From Collinsella sp. TF05-9AC (lineage in GTDB: Bacteria; Actinomycetota; Coriobacteriia; Coriobacteriales; Coriobacteriaceae), in assembly GCF_003438495.1 (NCBI RefSeq), contig NZ_QSSH01000002.1, positions 96,045-160,044 of the forward strand: a DNA stretch of 64,000 nt, given 5' to 3'. A program made the position numbers and the translations under genes. The notes below the pieces were generated by a model. That model did not search any database and had not been told where the DNA came from. It saw only the letters and a program-made list of their open reading frames with translations. Shown in pieces: positions 44,925 to 52,963 of the stretch. Position 1 is the first letter of the stretch. Every line of letters starts with the position of its first letter.

Positions 44925-45427
44925 TGCTTGCCCCTAAGCGTATTCTTCACCGCAAGGTGCAGCGTGGCTCCATGAAGGGCCAGGCCAAGGGTAATACCGA
45001 GCTGCATTTCGGCGAGTTTGGTATCCAGGCTCTCGAGGCCCATTGGATCACCAACCGTCAGATCGAGGCCGCTCGTATTGCCATGACCCGCTACATGAAG
45101 CGTGGCGGTCGTGTCTACATCACGATCTTCCCCGATAAGCCCATCACCAAGAAGCCTGCCGAGACTCGCATGGGTTCTGGTAAGGGTAACCCCGAGGAGT
45201 GGGTGGCCGTCGTCAAGCCCGGCCGCATCATGTTCGAGGTCAAGGGCGTGCCCGAGGAGGTCGCTCGCGAGGCTCTGCGTCTTGCACAGCACAAGCTTCC
45301 CATCAAGACCAAGATTGTTGCTGCCAAGAACGCTGAGCAGCGCATCCAGAAGGAGATGGCTGAGGAGGCCGCTCTCGAGGCCAAGTGGGCTGCTGAGGAC
45401 GCCGCCGCCGCCAAGGAGGAGAACTAA
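44924..45427 (+). CDS. rplP: 50S ribosomal protein L16
   Basis: Binds near the A site and 5S rRNA. GTG start overlapping the rpsC stop (TAGTG). 167 residues: the conserved body ends near 138, and an extra Ala/Glu-rich charged tail of about 28 residues follows. GRMGSGKG-type segment present ([13 protein letters not shown]). Confidence 0.96.
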   Translation: MLAPKRILHRKVQRGSMKGQAKGNTELHFGEFGIQALEAHWITNRQIEAARIAMTRYMKRGGRVYITIFPDKPITKKPAETRMGSGKGNPEEWVAVVKPGRIMFEVKGVPEEVAREALRLAQHKLPIKTKIVAAKNAEQRIQKEMAEEAALEAKWAAEDAAAAKEEN

Positions 45428-45642
45428 TGAAGCCCGCAGAGATTCGTGAGCTCTCGGACGCTCAGCTCGTTGAGAAGCTGAAGGAAATGCGCGCCGAGCT
45501 CTTTAACCTTCGTTTCCAGATGGCCACCAGCCAGCTGGACAACACCGCTCGCGTCAACACCGTGAAGAAGGACATCGCTCGCGTCCTCACGGAGCAGCGC
45601 GCCCGCGAGATCGCAGCGGAGAAGTCCGCTGTCGCCGAGTAG
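45427..45642 (+). CDS. rpmC: 50S ribosomal protein L29
   Basis: Exit-site protein, 71 residues, two-helix hairpin with LFNLRFQMATSQLDN. Start overlaps the rplP stop by one base. Confidence 0.96.
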   Translation: MKPAEIRELSDAQLVEKLKEMRAELFNLRFQMATSQLDNTARVNTVKKDIARVLTEQRAREIAAEKSAVAE

Positions 45643-45658
45643 GACCTAAGGAGAGAAC

Positions 45659-45919
45659 ATGACTGATTCGCGTAACTCGCGTAAGGTCCGTACGGGTGTC
45701 GTTACCTCCGTCTCCGGTGCCAAGACCATCGTTGTCACCATCACCGAGCGCAAGCGTCACCCCAAGTACGGCAAGATGATGACCAGCTCCAAGAAGCTGC
45801 ACGCTCACGACGAGGAGTGCACGGCTGGCGTGGGCGATACCGTCCGCGTTATGGAGACCCGTCCTATGTCCAAGATGAAGCGCTGGCGCCTCATCGAGGT
45901 CGTCGAGCGCGCTAAATAA
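45659..45919 (+). CDS. rpsQ: 30S ribosomal protein S17
   Basis: Primary 16S rRNA-binding protein. 86 residues with RTGVVTSVSGAKTIVV and the closing RPMSKMKRWRLIEVVERA. AGGAGAG upstream. Confidence 0.96.
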   Translation: MTDSRNSRKVRTGVVTSVSGAKTIVVTITERKRHPKYGKMMTSSKKLHAHDEECTAGVGDTVRVMETRPMSKMKRWRLIEVVERAK

Positions 45920-45949
45920 GCAGTCGCTCTTACGACTTGTACGTTTCCG

Positions 45950-46022
45950 AAGATGTGCGTATGCCTGGCTTGCATACCACGGGCCGTATAAAGGCTGCGC
46001 ACCTCTCTTCGGTTCTTAGTTC
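45950..46022 (+). promoter_or_regulatory. Structured leader between rpsQ and rplN
   Basis: CCGAAGA/TCTTCGG and GTGCG/CGCAC can pair across the stretch, with an inner TATGC/GCATA hairpin. This makes a branched leader just ahead of the rplN ribosome site (GGAGGA). Possible mRNA processing or autoregulatory site; not a known family that I recognise. Confidence 0.35.
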
Positions 46023-46037
46023 GGAGGAACATCTACC

Positions 46038-46406
46038 ATGATTCAGATGCAAACCATGCTGAACGTCGCCGACAACTCCGGCGCTCGCAAGATTCGCTGC
46101 ATCAAGGTGCTTGGCGGTTCCAAGCGTCGTTATGCAGGCATCGGCGATGTGTTCATCGGTGCTGTCCAGGAGGCTACCCCTGGCGCCAACGTCAAGAAGA
46201 AGGACGTTGTCCGTTGCGTCGTCGTTCGCACCGTTAAGGAGATCCGCCGCAAGGATGGCTCCTACATTCGCTTTGATGAGAACGCCTGCGTTGTCATCAA
46301 CAACGATGGTTCGCCCGTCGGCACCCGTATCTTCGGGCCCGTCGCTCGCGAGCTTCGTGACAAGAAGTACATGAAGATCGTCTCGCTCGCTCCCGAGACC
46401 CTGTAG
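46038..46406 (+). CDS. rplN: 50S ribosomal protein L14
   Basis: Intersubunit-bridge protein, 122 residues, starting [21 protein letters not shown] and ending with FGPVARELR and APE. Separated from rpsQ by a 118-bp structured gap. Confidence 0.97.
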   Translation: MIQMQTMLNVADNSGARKIRCIKVLGGSKRRYAGIGDVFIGAVQEATPGANVKKKDVVRCVVVRTVKEIRRKDGSYIRFDENACVVINNDGSPVGTRIFGPVARELRDKKYMKIVSLAPETL

Positions 46407-46419
46407 TTAGGGGAGATAT

Positions 46420-46725
46420 ATGTATATCAAGAAGGGCGATAAGGTCCAGGTTCTCTCTGGTAAGGATCGCGGCAAGCAGGGCGTTGTCCTGCGTGCTCTC
46501 CCCGCCGAGAACAAGGTCGTTGTCGAGGGCGTTTCGGTCGTCAAGAAGGCCGTCAAGCCCAACGCTGCCAACCAGCAGGGCGGCATCGTTTCGCAGGAGG
46601 CTCCCATCGACGCCTCCAACGTCAATCTCGTTTGCCCCGAGTGCGGTAAGGTTACCCGCGTCGGTCACGAGAAGGACGGCAAGAACAAGCTGCGCGTCTG
46701 CAAGAAGTGCGGCCACAAGTTCTAA
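46420..46725 (+). CDS. rplX: 50S ribosomal protein L24
   Basis: Assembly-initiator protein with KOW motif ([18 protein letters not shown]). 101 residues, with a C-terminal four-cysteine CPECGK...CKKCGH zinc-ribbon-like end. In the usual order rplE follows; here a terminator does. Confidence 0.96.
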   Translation: MYIKKGDKVQVLSGKDRGKQGVVLRALPAENKVVVEGVSVVKKAVKPNAANQQGGIVSQEAPIDASNVNLVCPECGKVTRVGHEKDGKNKLRVCKKCGHKF

Positions 46726-46753
46726 GCTGCCCGCAACAGTTAAGTTGCTAGCA

Positions 46754-46787
46754 AAGGCCCGGATGCCACGGCACCCGGGCCTTTTTT
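46754..46787 (+). terminator. Terminator after rplX
   Basis: GGCCCGG-A-TGCC pairs with GGCA-C-CCGGGCC, followed by TTTTTT. It closes the ribosomal gene block. Confidence 0.88.
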
Positions 46788-46805
46788 CTATCCCTACTCA
46801 TTGGG

Positions 46806-46834
46806 CACTCATTGGGGACAGCCTTAAATGAGTG
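46806..46834. repeat. GGGGACAG-loop hairpin
   Basis: CACTCATT and AATGAGTG form eight perfect pairs around GGGGACAGCCTTA. A second ACTCATTGGG lies just upstream. Confidence 0.65.
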
Positions 46835-46940
46835 GTTGCGCGCGCGAAAGGCTGGCGTGACAGTCGGTCAGCTCGTGCGTTGTTGCGAACTCGGTGAGGC
46901 AACGGTTAAAAGGGCAACTGCTGGCTGGCGCGACGCCTCA

Positions 46941-46973
46941 AATGATCCGTTTTCCTCCGTCCCCAGGGGATCA
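46941..46973. repeat. TGATCC...GTCCCC repeat, copy 1
   Basis: AATGATCCGTTTTCC followed by TCCGTCCCC. TGATCC pairs with GGATCA at 46968-46973. Related copies at 52692 and 53425. Confidence 0.55.
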
Positions 46974-46977
46974 GGTG

Positions 46978-47105
46978 ATGCGCGTCTGTGCGCAGCTGCG
47001 TGCGTATGATTGCGTGAGTATACGTGTATATGCGCCGTTAACTCCTGAATTTTGACCATTTAGCGGTAATACACGCAGAAGCACGCACATACACGCGCAT
47101 TTGTG
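46978..47105. repeat. Alternating purine-pyrimidine inverted repeat
   Basis: Long runs of GT/GC and AC/GC steps (such as GCGTGCGTATG and ACACGCGCAT) occur on both sides of a central AT-rich 30 bp and are imperfectly complementary. The region lies directly upstream of the oxidoreductase gene and may hold its promoter. No gene seen between 46726 and 47157. Confidence 0.45.
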
Positions 47106-47157
47106 CGAATATAGAGCTGTCAGAAATGAAAGACTTTTCACGATGTAGGAGGCACAT

Positions 47158-48237
47158 ATGGCAGATTCCAAGCAGGCTCCACTCGACTCCGCGGCAGCCG
47201 CAAAGGCAGCGTTCGCTTCGGTCCAGGGCAAGCCGTTCCCCGATGATATCTTTACGGCTCCCGAGCTTCGTTGGGCTGTGATTGGGTGCGGCGTTATCGC
47301 CAACCAGATGGCCCAGTCTCTCGCTCTTGCCGGTCGCAAGCTTGCGGGCGTCGCTAACCGCACGCTGTCAAAGGCTCAAGCTTTTGCCGAGCAGTATGGC
47401 ATCGAGAAGGTCTATGAAACGGCCGAGGACCTCTATGCCGACCCTAACATCGACGCAATCTATATCACCACTCCGCATAACACGCATATCACCTACCTGC
47501 GCGCCGCCCTGGCAGCTGGCAAGCACGTGCTCTGCGAAAAGGCCATTACCCTCAACTCCGCCGAGCTCGACGAGGCACGTGCCATTGCCGACGAGCATAA
47601 CGTGGTCCTTATGGACGCTACAACGGTGCTCCACATGCCCTTATATCAAGAGCTGCGCCGCCGCATGGATGCCGCTGAGTTTGGCCGCATGAACCTCGCT
47701 CAGCTCAACTTTGGCAGCTACAAGGAGTACGGCGATCTGACCAACCGTTTCTACAATCGCAACCTTGCTGGCGGTGCCGTGCTCGACATTGGCGTCTATG
47801 CTCTGTCCGTTATGCGCCTCTTTATGGCAAGCCAGCCCGCTGAGGTTGTCTCGCTGGGTAACACCTGTGAGACCGGTGTCGACGTTGCGGGCGGCATCGT
47901 CTGCCGTAATGCTGAGCAGCAGCTGGGCGTTGTGAGCCTTACGCTTCACTCCAAGCAGCCCAAGCGCTCGGTCATCAGCTTTGACAAGTGCTATATCGAG
48001 GTCAACGAGTATCCGCGTGCTGATCACGCGACCATTGTGTGGACTGCGGACGGCCACCGCGAGGAGGTCCACGCCGGCACCGAGGCTTATGCCCTGTGCT
48101 ACGAGATGGCCGACCTCGAGAAGGCGGTTGCCGGCGACGACTCCAAGCGCGAGCTGCTGGATTATGCTTATGATGTTATGGAGCTTATGACCAAGCTCCG
48201 CGCCGACTGGGGAGTCGTGTACCCCGAGGAGGAGTAA
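47158..48237 (+). CDS. Gfo/Idh/MocA-family NAD(P)-dependent oxidoreductase
   Basis: Sugar- or polyol-type dehydrogenase, 359 residues. After a roughly 35-residue lead the Rossmann motif VIGCGVIANQMA appears, then LCEKAITLN with the conserved EKA lysine and a C-terminal alpha/beta domain. AGGAGG precedes the ATG. The DeoR regulator starts 3 bp after its stop, so the two form a small sugar-responsive unit; the substrate is unknown. Confidence 0.87.
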   Translation: MADSKQAPLDSAAAAKAAFASVQGKPFPDDIFTAPELRWAVIGCGVIANQMAQSLALAGRKLAGVANRTLSKAQAFAEQYGIEKVYETAEDLYADPNIDAIYITTPHNTHITYLRAALAAGKHVLCEKAITLNSAELDEARAIADEHNVVLMDATTVLHMPLYQELRRRMDAAEFGRMNLAQLNFGSYKEYGDLTNRFYNRNLAGGAVLDIGVYALSVMRLFMASQPAEVVSLGNTCETGVDVAGGIVCRNAEQQLGVVSLTLHSKQPKRSVISFDKCYIEVNEYPRADHATIVWTADGHREEVHAGTEAYALCYEMADLEKAVAGDDSKRELLDYAYDVMELMTKLRADWGVVYPEEE

Positions 48238-48240
48238 GCG

Positions 48241-48987
48241 ATGCTTGCGGAAGATAGGCTCAACGCGATTGTGTCGATGGTGCAGCAGGCTGGCTCGGTT
48301 ACTGTGCCAGAGCTTGCCGATACCCTGGGCGTGACGGCGTCTACCATTCGGCGCGACCTGCAGACGCTCGATCGAGCGCACCGCATCGCCAAGGTCCACG
48401 GCGGAGCGACGAGTCTTGAACGCGCGCACGTGACGCGCGACCTAACGCTCAATGAGCGCAGCGACCTCCATAACGACGACAAGGAGCGTATCTGCGCCCG
48501 TGCGGCGGCGCTTGTGGAGCCCGAGAGCTTTGTATACATCGACTCGGGCTCGACGACGCTCAAGCTCATCGAGCATCTTCCACACCTTGAAGGTGTCACC
48601 TACGTGACCGACTCCGTGCTCCATGCTCAGCATCTCGCCCTGCGCGGCATGCGCACTGTGGTGTTGGGTGGCGAACTCAAGCCCGAGACCGAGGCGCTCG
48701 TTGGCCCCGATGCCTTGGCAACCCTAGACCACTACAACTTCAACTGTGGCTTTTGGGGTTCTAACGGCATTGCTGCCGAGCAGGGCTTCACGGCGCCAGA
48801 TATCGAGGAGGCGCAAGTAAAGCGCATCTCGATGCGCCATACGGCCAAGCGCTTCGTAGTCTCGGACGCCAGCAAATTTGGCATGGTGGCGCCCGTCAAG
48901 TTTGCGGACTTCCGCGACGCAACGATTATTACCGCAGGCGAGGTCCCCGCCAAGTACCGGGCAATGGACAACGTCATCACGGTCTAG
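48241..48987 (+). CDS. DeoR-family transcriptional regulator
   Basis: Sugar-phosphate-responsive repressor, 248 residues. Helix-turn-helix at about 1-57 (VTVPELADTLGVTASTIRRDL), effector domain at about 75-235 with IDSGSTTLKLIEHL and VSDASKFG. Follows the dehydrogenase by 3 bp. Its stop is 22 bp before the first of the 49-kb repeats. Confidence 0.9.
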   Translation: MLAEDRLNAIVSMVQQAGSVTVPELADTLGVTASTIRRDLQTLDRAHRIAKVHGGATSLERAHVTRDLTLNERSDLHNDDKERICARAAALVEPESFVYIDSGSTTLKLIEHLPHLEGVTYVTDSVLHAQHLALRGMRTVVLGGELKPETEALVGPDALATLDHYNFNCGFWGSNGIAAEQGFTAPDIEEAQVKRISMRHTAKRFVVSDASKFGMVAPVKFADFRDATIITAGEVPAKYRAMDNVITV

Positions 48988-49009
48988 CAAGCAGAGGCAG
49001 GTTAAGGCC

Positions 49010-49048
49010 AAAACCACCGCAAAGGTGCCTGTCCCCATTGTGGTGGTT
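49010..49048. repeat. 39-bp direct repeat with CTGTCCCC loop, left copy
   Basis: AACCACCGCAA pairs with TTGTGGTGGTT around a loop containing GCCTGTCCCC. Matches 49380-49418 at 38 of 39 positions. Confidence 0.8.
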
Positions 49049-49080
49049 AGTAACGAAAACCGAGTAGTTTTCCCAATAGA

Positions 49081-49115
49081 AAAGCGGCAACGTCCATCAC
49101 GGGCGTTGCCGCTTT
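49081..49115. terminator. Terminator hairpin between convergent genes
   Basis: AAAGCGGCAACG-T-CC pairs with GGCGTTGCCGCTTT. T-rich on both strands, so it may serve both the DeoR gene and readthrough from the opposite side. Confidence 0.7.
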
Positions 49116-49132
49116 CGTTGTCTGCCGGCTTG

Positions 49133-49348
49133 TCTAAGTCTGTAACAACTGGACCGTTAAAAGTGGGCTAGGTGTTACAGATTGAGATACTTCCGAACCG
49201 CGCCGTCCCTTTGTCTCAATCTGTAACATCTGGGACGGATTTTGCCGAGTTACTGTTACAGATTGAGATTTTCCCTTGAGGGGGATTCGAGTGTCTCGAT
49301 CTGTAACAGATAGACCGGAAAATGGGATCTAACTGTTACAGATCGAGA
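49133..49348. repeat. Six-copy alternating 15-bp motif array (three 80-bp units)
   Basis: TGTTACAGATYGAGA occurs on the + strand at 49173, 49254 and 49334 and on the - strand at 49133 (degenerate), 49214 and 49294. Start-to-start distances are 40, 41, 40, 40 and 40 bp; intervening sequences are 25-26 bp and mostly different. Adjacent copies can pair as perfect or near-perfect 15-bp stems. No protein-coding sequence is recognised in 48988-49417. Confidence 0.85.
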
Positions 49349-49379
49349 CGTTTTGGGACCGCGGCTGAGCCATTGGGGC

Positions 49380-49418
49380 AAAACCACCACAAAGGTGCCT
49401 GTCCCCATTGTGGTGGTT
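49380..49418. repeat. 39-bp direct repeat with CTGTCCCC loop, right copy
   Basis: One base different from 49010-49048. Its end touches the stop codon of the RluA-type gene on the opposite strand. Confidence 0.8.
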
Positions 49419-50077
49419 TAGGGTTCCCAGGGGCAGGGGGCTTCGATGTGGATGTGCTCGCCGGTAACGGGATGCGTAAAGGACACGCTGTGGGCGTGGA
49501 GCATCAATCCACAGGGGCGAGCAGTGCCGTACAGGTCGTCGCCGACCAGGGGGTGATGCTCGCTGGCCAGGTGGACGCGAATCTGATGCTTGCGGCCGGT
49601 GAGCAGCTCGACATCGATATACGAACGCGTGGGCAGACCTCGGCGGCTCTTAAGGCGCTTGAGCACCTTCACGCGCGTCTGCGACGGCTTGCCGCTGGCG
49701 CCGACGCGCATCTTGCGGCTGTCGTGGCGGTCGCGGGCGATGGGCTTGTCGATGAGCTTCTCGTTCCAGTCGATCTTGCCCTCGGCCAGCGCCAGATAGT
49801 GCTTTTCGAAGGCGTGGTCGTTCACCATCTGGTCAAAGGCGGGCTGCGTCTGCTTGTCGAGCGAGAACAGCACCACGCCGGTGGTGTTGCGGTCCAGGCG
49901 GTTGAGCGGCTGCATGTCGGTCGCGGCAAAGCCGTCGCCCATCGCCAGCAAAAGGTCGCTGGCGTAGTCGGTAAGTGTGCGCTCTCCGGTGCCGTCGCCG
50001 TGGACGATCATGCCGGCGGGCTTGTCGATGGCCATGAGCCAGGCGTCGCAGTAGAGGACTTGAGGTTCTTCGTTCAC
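49418..50077 (-). CDS. RluA-family pseudouridine synthase
   Basis: Isomerises uridine to pseudouridine in rRNA or tRNA. 219 residues, catalytic Asp62 in LNRLDRNTTGVVLFS, then TGRKHQIRVHL. There is no N-terminal S4 domain. GTG start at 50077 with AAAGG upstream. Precise target unknown. It lies 15 bp downstream of the U32 gene and is probably co-transcribed. Confidence 0.88.
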   Translation of the reverse strand: MNEEPQVLYCDAWLMAIDKPAGMIVHGDGTGERTLTDYASDLLLAMGDGFAATDMQPLNRLDRNTTGVVLFSLDKQTQPAFDQMVNDHAFEKHYLALAEGKIDWNEKLIDKPIARDRHDSRKMRVGASGKPSQTRVKVLKRLKSRRGLPTRSYIDVELLTGRKHQIRVHLASEHHPLVGDDLYGTARPCGLMLHAHSVSFTHPVTGEHIHIEAPCPWEP

Positions 50078-50092
50078 GTGTTAGCCTTTCGG

Positions 50093-52585
50093 TTAGCTGA
50101 TTCCCACAAACATGCAGCCCGAGGTCGCCCCGCGTAGGCGGGCGGCGGGCTTGCGGCCGGTCTGCGCTGCTTCGACGGCACGACGGGCGCGGGCGACGGC
50201 ACGGCCCACCTCATCCGTCTCGAGCAGCGTTCCGTCCACCATGAGACGACGCACGCCGGCATCGAGCAGCTGAGGAACCTGAGGCGTGAGGTCGATGGGG
50301 TAGGCGTCGTACAGGCGAGAGCGGCCGTGGATGTCGGTGCGGACGGGCATGACCTTTCCGTCGATATTCTTGAGTGACAGCTTGCGGGCACGCAGGCGGC
50401 AGTTGGCACAATCGTGGATGCAGCCGTTGGCAACCTGCAGAATGCAATGCTCGCTTGTCATAACGCGCGGGCGGCCAAAGACGGTGATGCCCAGAGCCGC
50501 GGGCGCGGCGGCGCCGAGCGAGACAATCTCGTCGAGCGTGATCTCGGGCGAGAGCCAAAACGCACCGGCTCCACGCTCGGCAAGCGCCTCCATGCAGGGC
50601 GTGTTGTGCACCGGCAGGCAAGAGCGAATCTCGGCCGTGGCGCCGGTCTGCGCGGCTACGGCGAGCTCGGAGATATTGCCGACGGCGACGGTGGCTCCGG
50701 CATTGATCCAGGGGTCAACGCGCTCGTGGTCAACAGCACGGCAGACCTCGTCGAGTACGGGCACGATACCCTGCTCAAATGCATCGGCAGGGGAGAGTCC
50801 GACAGCCTCGAGCACGTCGGTGGTCATGTAGAGGCGCGTTGCACCCTCCGCGCGGGCTGCCTCGACGGCCTCGAGCGAGGTGACGGTGGCGCAGATCTGC
50901 GGCTCATCGCGGTAATGCTCGGGTATGGCGTGCGTACATTTGTCGAGCCCCGGAATCTCGAGCGTTTTCGCACGCTTCTCATACGGTGCCAGAATGGCCT
51001 CCTCCAGCGCCTTGCAGGCGGCAGCGCGCACCTTGTGCACAGCGGAGAACCCCATGCCGCAGCCCTCATCGAGCGTCACATCAAAGCTCGCAGCCTCAAA
51101 GGGCGAGGAGCCCATGCGGCCCACATGCTCAACCAGGTCTGCCGCCTCGACGGCGCGGGTCTTGGCGGCCTCGACGGTGAAGCCCGTGGCGGTGGCGATG
51201 AGCGCGGGGTCGTCGCAGCAGGTGAGCGTAACGGTAAACGGCTTGCCCAGACGCGCCACGACGGACACATCTACGGCGCGGCGGCGCAGCACATCGCGCT
51301 TGAGCGCGGCGCCGGCGGCGTCAATGGCACGCTGACTGCGAATCACGCGGACGCGGCAGCCCTCGGGCATGCTGCGGGGCACGCGGCACTCAATGATGTC
51401 ACCGGCGGCGGCATCATCGGCGGCGATGGTGGTCAGGAACTGATCAAACTCGTTATCGTGGCGAAGCTCCAGCAGGTCGCCCTTGCCCACGGGCTCAAAC
51501 AGCTCAATGCGGGCGATGGCGGCGCGGCGACGGCGGTCGTCGGGTTTGAGCCCACGCACGTCGCGGTTGGCCAGACGGCTGCCCAGCACCGTGCCAACGA
51601 TCTGGCCGCGGTTGTTGGAACGCTCGTAGCTCATCATCTCGTCGCCCGAGGTGCCGTCTTGGTAGGCGTGCGTGAAGTCGCGGTTAAAGCAGCGCTTGAG
51701 CTGGCGCTGGCGGGCGGCCTCTTCATCCTTGGAGGTCGAAACATCGGCCAGCATGTCATTAATCTGATGGCGATACACGTCGACGATGGAATACACGTAA
51801 TCGGGGGCCTTCATGCGGCCCTCGAGCTTGAGCGATGCGGCGCCGGCGTCATACAGACGGCGAACAAGCTGCGAAGTGTTGGTGTCGCGTGGGCACAGCG
51901 CGCGCTCGCGACCGGCAGGGGAGAGCACGCGACCGTTCTCGTCGATCAGCTCGTAAGGCAGGCGGCAGGGCTGGGCGCACATGCCACGGTTGGCCGAGCG
52001 GCCCGCCATGGCAAAGCTCGAAAGCAGGCACAGGCCCGAGTAGCAAAAGCAGATGGCGCCATGGCTAAAGACCTCAAGGTCCACATCGGGTGCGGCGTCG
52101 TGGATGGCAGCGATCTCGTCAATGGAGAGCTCGCGCGAGAGGGTCACGCGGTCGGCGCCCTGCTCGCGGCACCAAAGGGTTCCGCGGTCGTCATGGATGT
52201 TCGCCTGGGTTGAGATGTGCGTCTCGATGCCGGGCATCGTGCGCTTGACCTCAAAGAACAGGCCCCAGTCCTGGATGATAAAGGCGTCGGCGCCCAGCGT
52301 GGAGCAGCGATGGATGAGTTGCAGCGCTTCGCCCATCTCGGACTGCTTGATGACGATGTTGACCGTGACGTAGACGCGCGACCCGGCTAGATGTGCGGCG
52401 CGGCAGGCTTGCTCAAAGGCCTCGTCGGTAAAGTTGGTGGCCTTGCGGCGGGCGTTGAAGCTGCCCATGCCGCAATAGATGGCGTCTGCCCCGGCGGCGA
52501 GTGCGGCGGCAAAGGGCTCGGGTCCTCCGGCGGGCGCCAAAAGCTCGGGTCTGCGGTTGGTGGTTCGACTGGCGGTTGCGGTCAT
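50093..52585 (-). CDS. U32-family protein (RlhA/TrhP-type hydroxylation or collagenase-like)
   Basis: 830 residues. The U32 core starts with ELLAPAGGPEPFAAALAAGADAIYCG and carries an iron-sulfur cysteine pattern Cys179, Cys186, Cys203, Cys207 in HGAICF...NRGMCAQPC. A long C-terminal extension repeats part of the fold, with further cysteines (HDCANCRLRARK). U32 proteins of this type act in prephenate-dependent tRNA or rRNA hydroxylation; older annotations say peptidase. Followed by the RluA-type gene, consistent with an RNA-modification pair. Confidence 0.85.
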   Translation of the reverse strand: MTATASRTTNRRPELLAPAGGPEPFAAALAAGADAIYCGMGSFNARRKATNFTDEAFEQACRAAHLAGSRVYVTVNIVIKQSEMGEALQLIHRCSTLGADAFIIQDWGLFFEVKRTMPGIETHISTQANIHDDRGTLWCREQGADRVTLSRELSIDEIAAIHDAAPDVDLEVFSHGAICFCYSGLCLLSSFAMAGRSANRGMCAQPCRLPYELIDENGRVLSPAGRERALCPRDTNTSQLVRRLYDAGAASLKLEGRMKAPDYVYSIVDVYRHQINDMLADVSTSKDEEAARQRQLKRCFNRDFTHAYQDGTSGDEMMSYERSNNRGQIVGTVLGSRLANRDVRGLKPDDRRRRAAIARIELFEPVGKGDLLELRHDNEFDQFLTTIAADDAAAGDIIECRVPRSMPEGCRVRVIRSQRAIDAAGAALKRDVLRRRAVDVSVVARLGKPFTVTLTCCDDPALIATATGFTVEAAKTRAVEAADLVEHVGRMGSSPFEAASFDVTLDEGCGMGFSAVHKVRAAACKALEEAILAPYEKRAKTLEIPGLDKCTHAIPEHYRDEPQICATVTSLEAVEAARAEGATRLYMTTDVLEAVGLSPADAFEQGIVPVLDEVCRAVDHERVDPWINAGATVAVGNISELAVAAQTGATAEIRSCLPVHNTPCMEALAERGAGAFWLSPEITLDEIVSLGAAAPAALGITVFGRPRVMTSEHCILQVANGCIHDCANCRLRARKLSLKNIDGKVMPVRTDIHGRSRLYDAYPIDLTPQVPQLLDAGVRRLMVDGTLLETDEVGRAVARARRAVEAAQTGRKPAARLRGATSGCMFVGIS

Positions 52586-52691
52586 ATCCTGCCTTTCAAA
52601 ATGCTCAGATACTCAAAAGTATAGTGGTGCTGTTGCGGCGGACGAGCCCTGTGGCCCAAGCAGGATAAAGTCTTCAGCAGCCCTTGCAGCA

Positions 52692-52763
52692 AAAATGATC
52701 CGCTTCCCTCTGTCCCCTATGGATCGCCTGATCCGATGGGGACGGAGGGAAACGGATCATTTT
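52692..52763. repeat. 72-bp palindrome of the TGATCC...GTCCCC family
   Basis: Both halves carry AAAATGATCCG, then TTCCCTC and GTCCCC, in opposite orientation; 27 of 32 arm positions are complementary. Two inverted copies of the repeat are joined head to head. Confidence 0.75.
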
Positions 52764-52845
52764 GAGCTTCACTGTCCGGTCGTGCCGTTCAGCGGCCGAC
52801 AGGCACCGTTGGGCGATAAAATATTCTCGCAACGTGATAATAATC

Positions 52846-52874
52846 TTGCATCGCGCGGAAACCTTGAGTACTAT
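52846..52874 (+). promoter_or_regulatory. Sigma-70 promoter of ridA
   Basis: TTGCAT at 52846-52851, 17-bp spacer, TACTAT at 52869-52874, 90 nt before the start. The rest of 52586-52963 holds only the palindrome above. Confidence 0.6.
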
Positions 52875-52963
52875 CCCAAATCAAGCGCGGTGTTCAGACC
52901 GAATTGTGCCTCCCGGTGTGAACGCCGCGCTCACGCTCTCTATCTGATCGTAAGGAGAAAAAC

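Noticed and set aside
46812..47009. 65-codon gene after rplX
   Set aside because: Its start lies inside a hairpin repeat, it has no ribosome site, and its 3' part runs through another repeat. Kept only as a possible remnant.
49133..49348. CRISPR array
   Set aside because: Repeats are only 15 bp and alternate in orientation; no cas genes are nearby.
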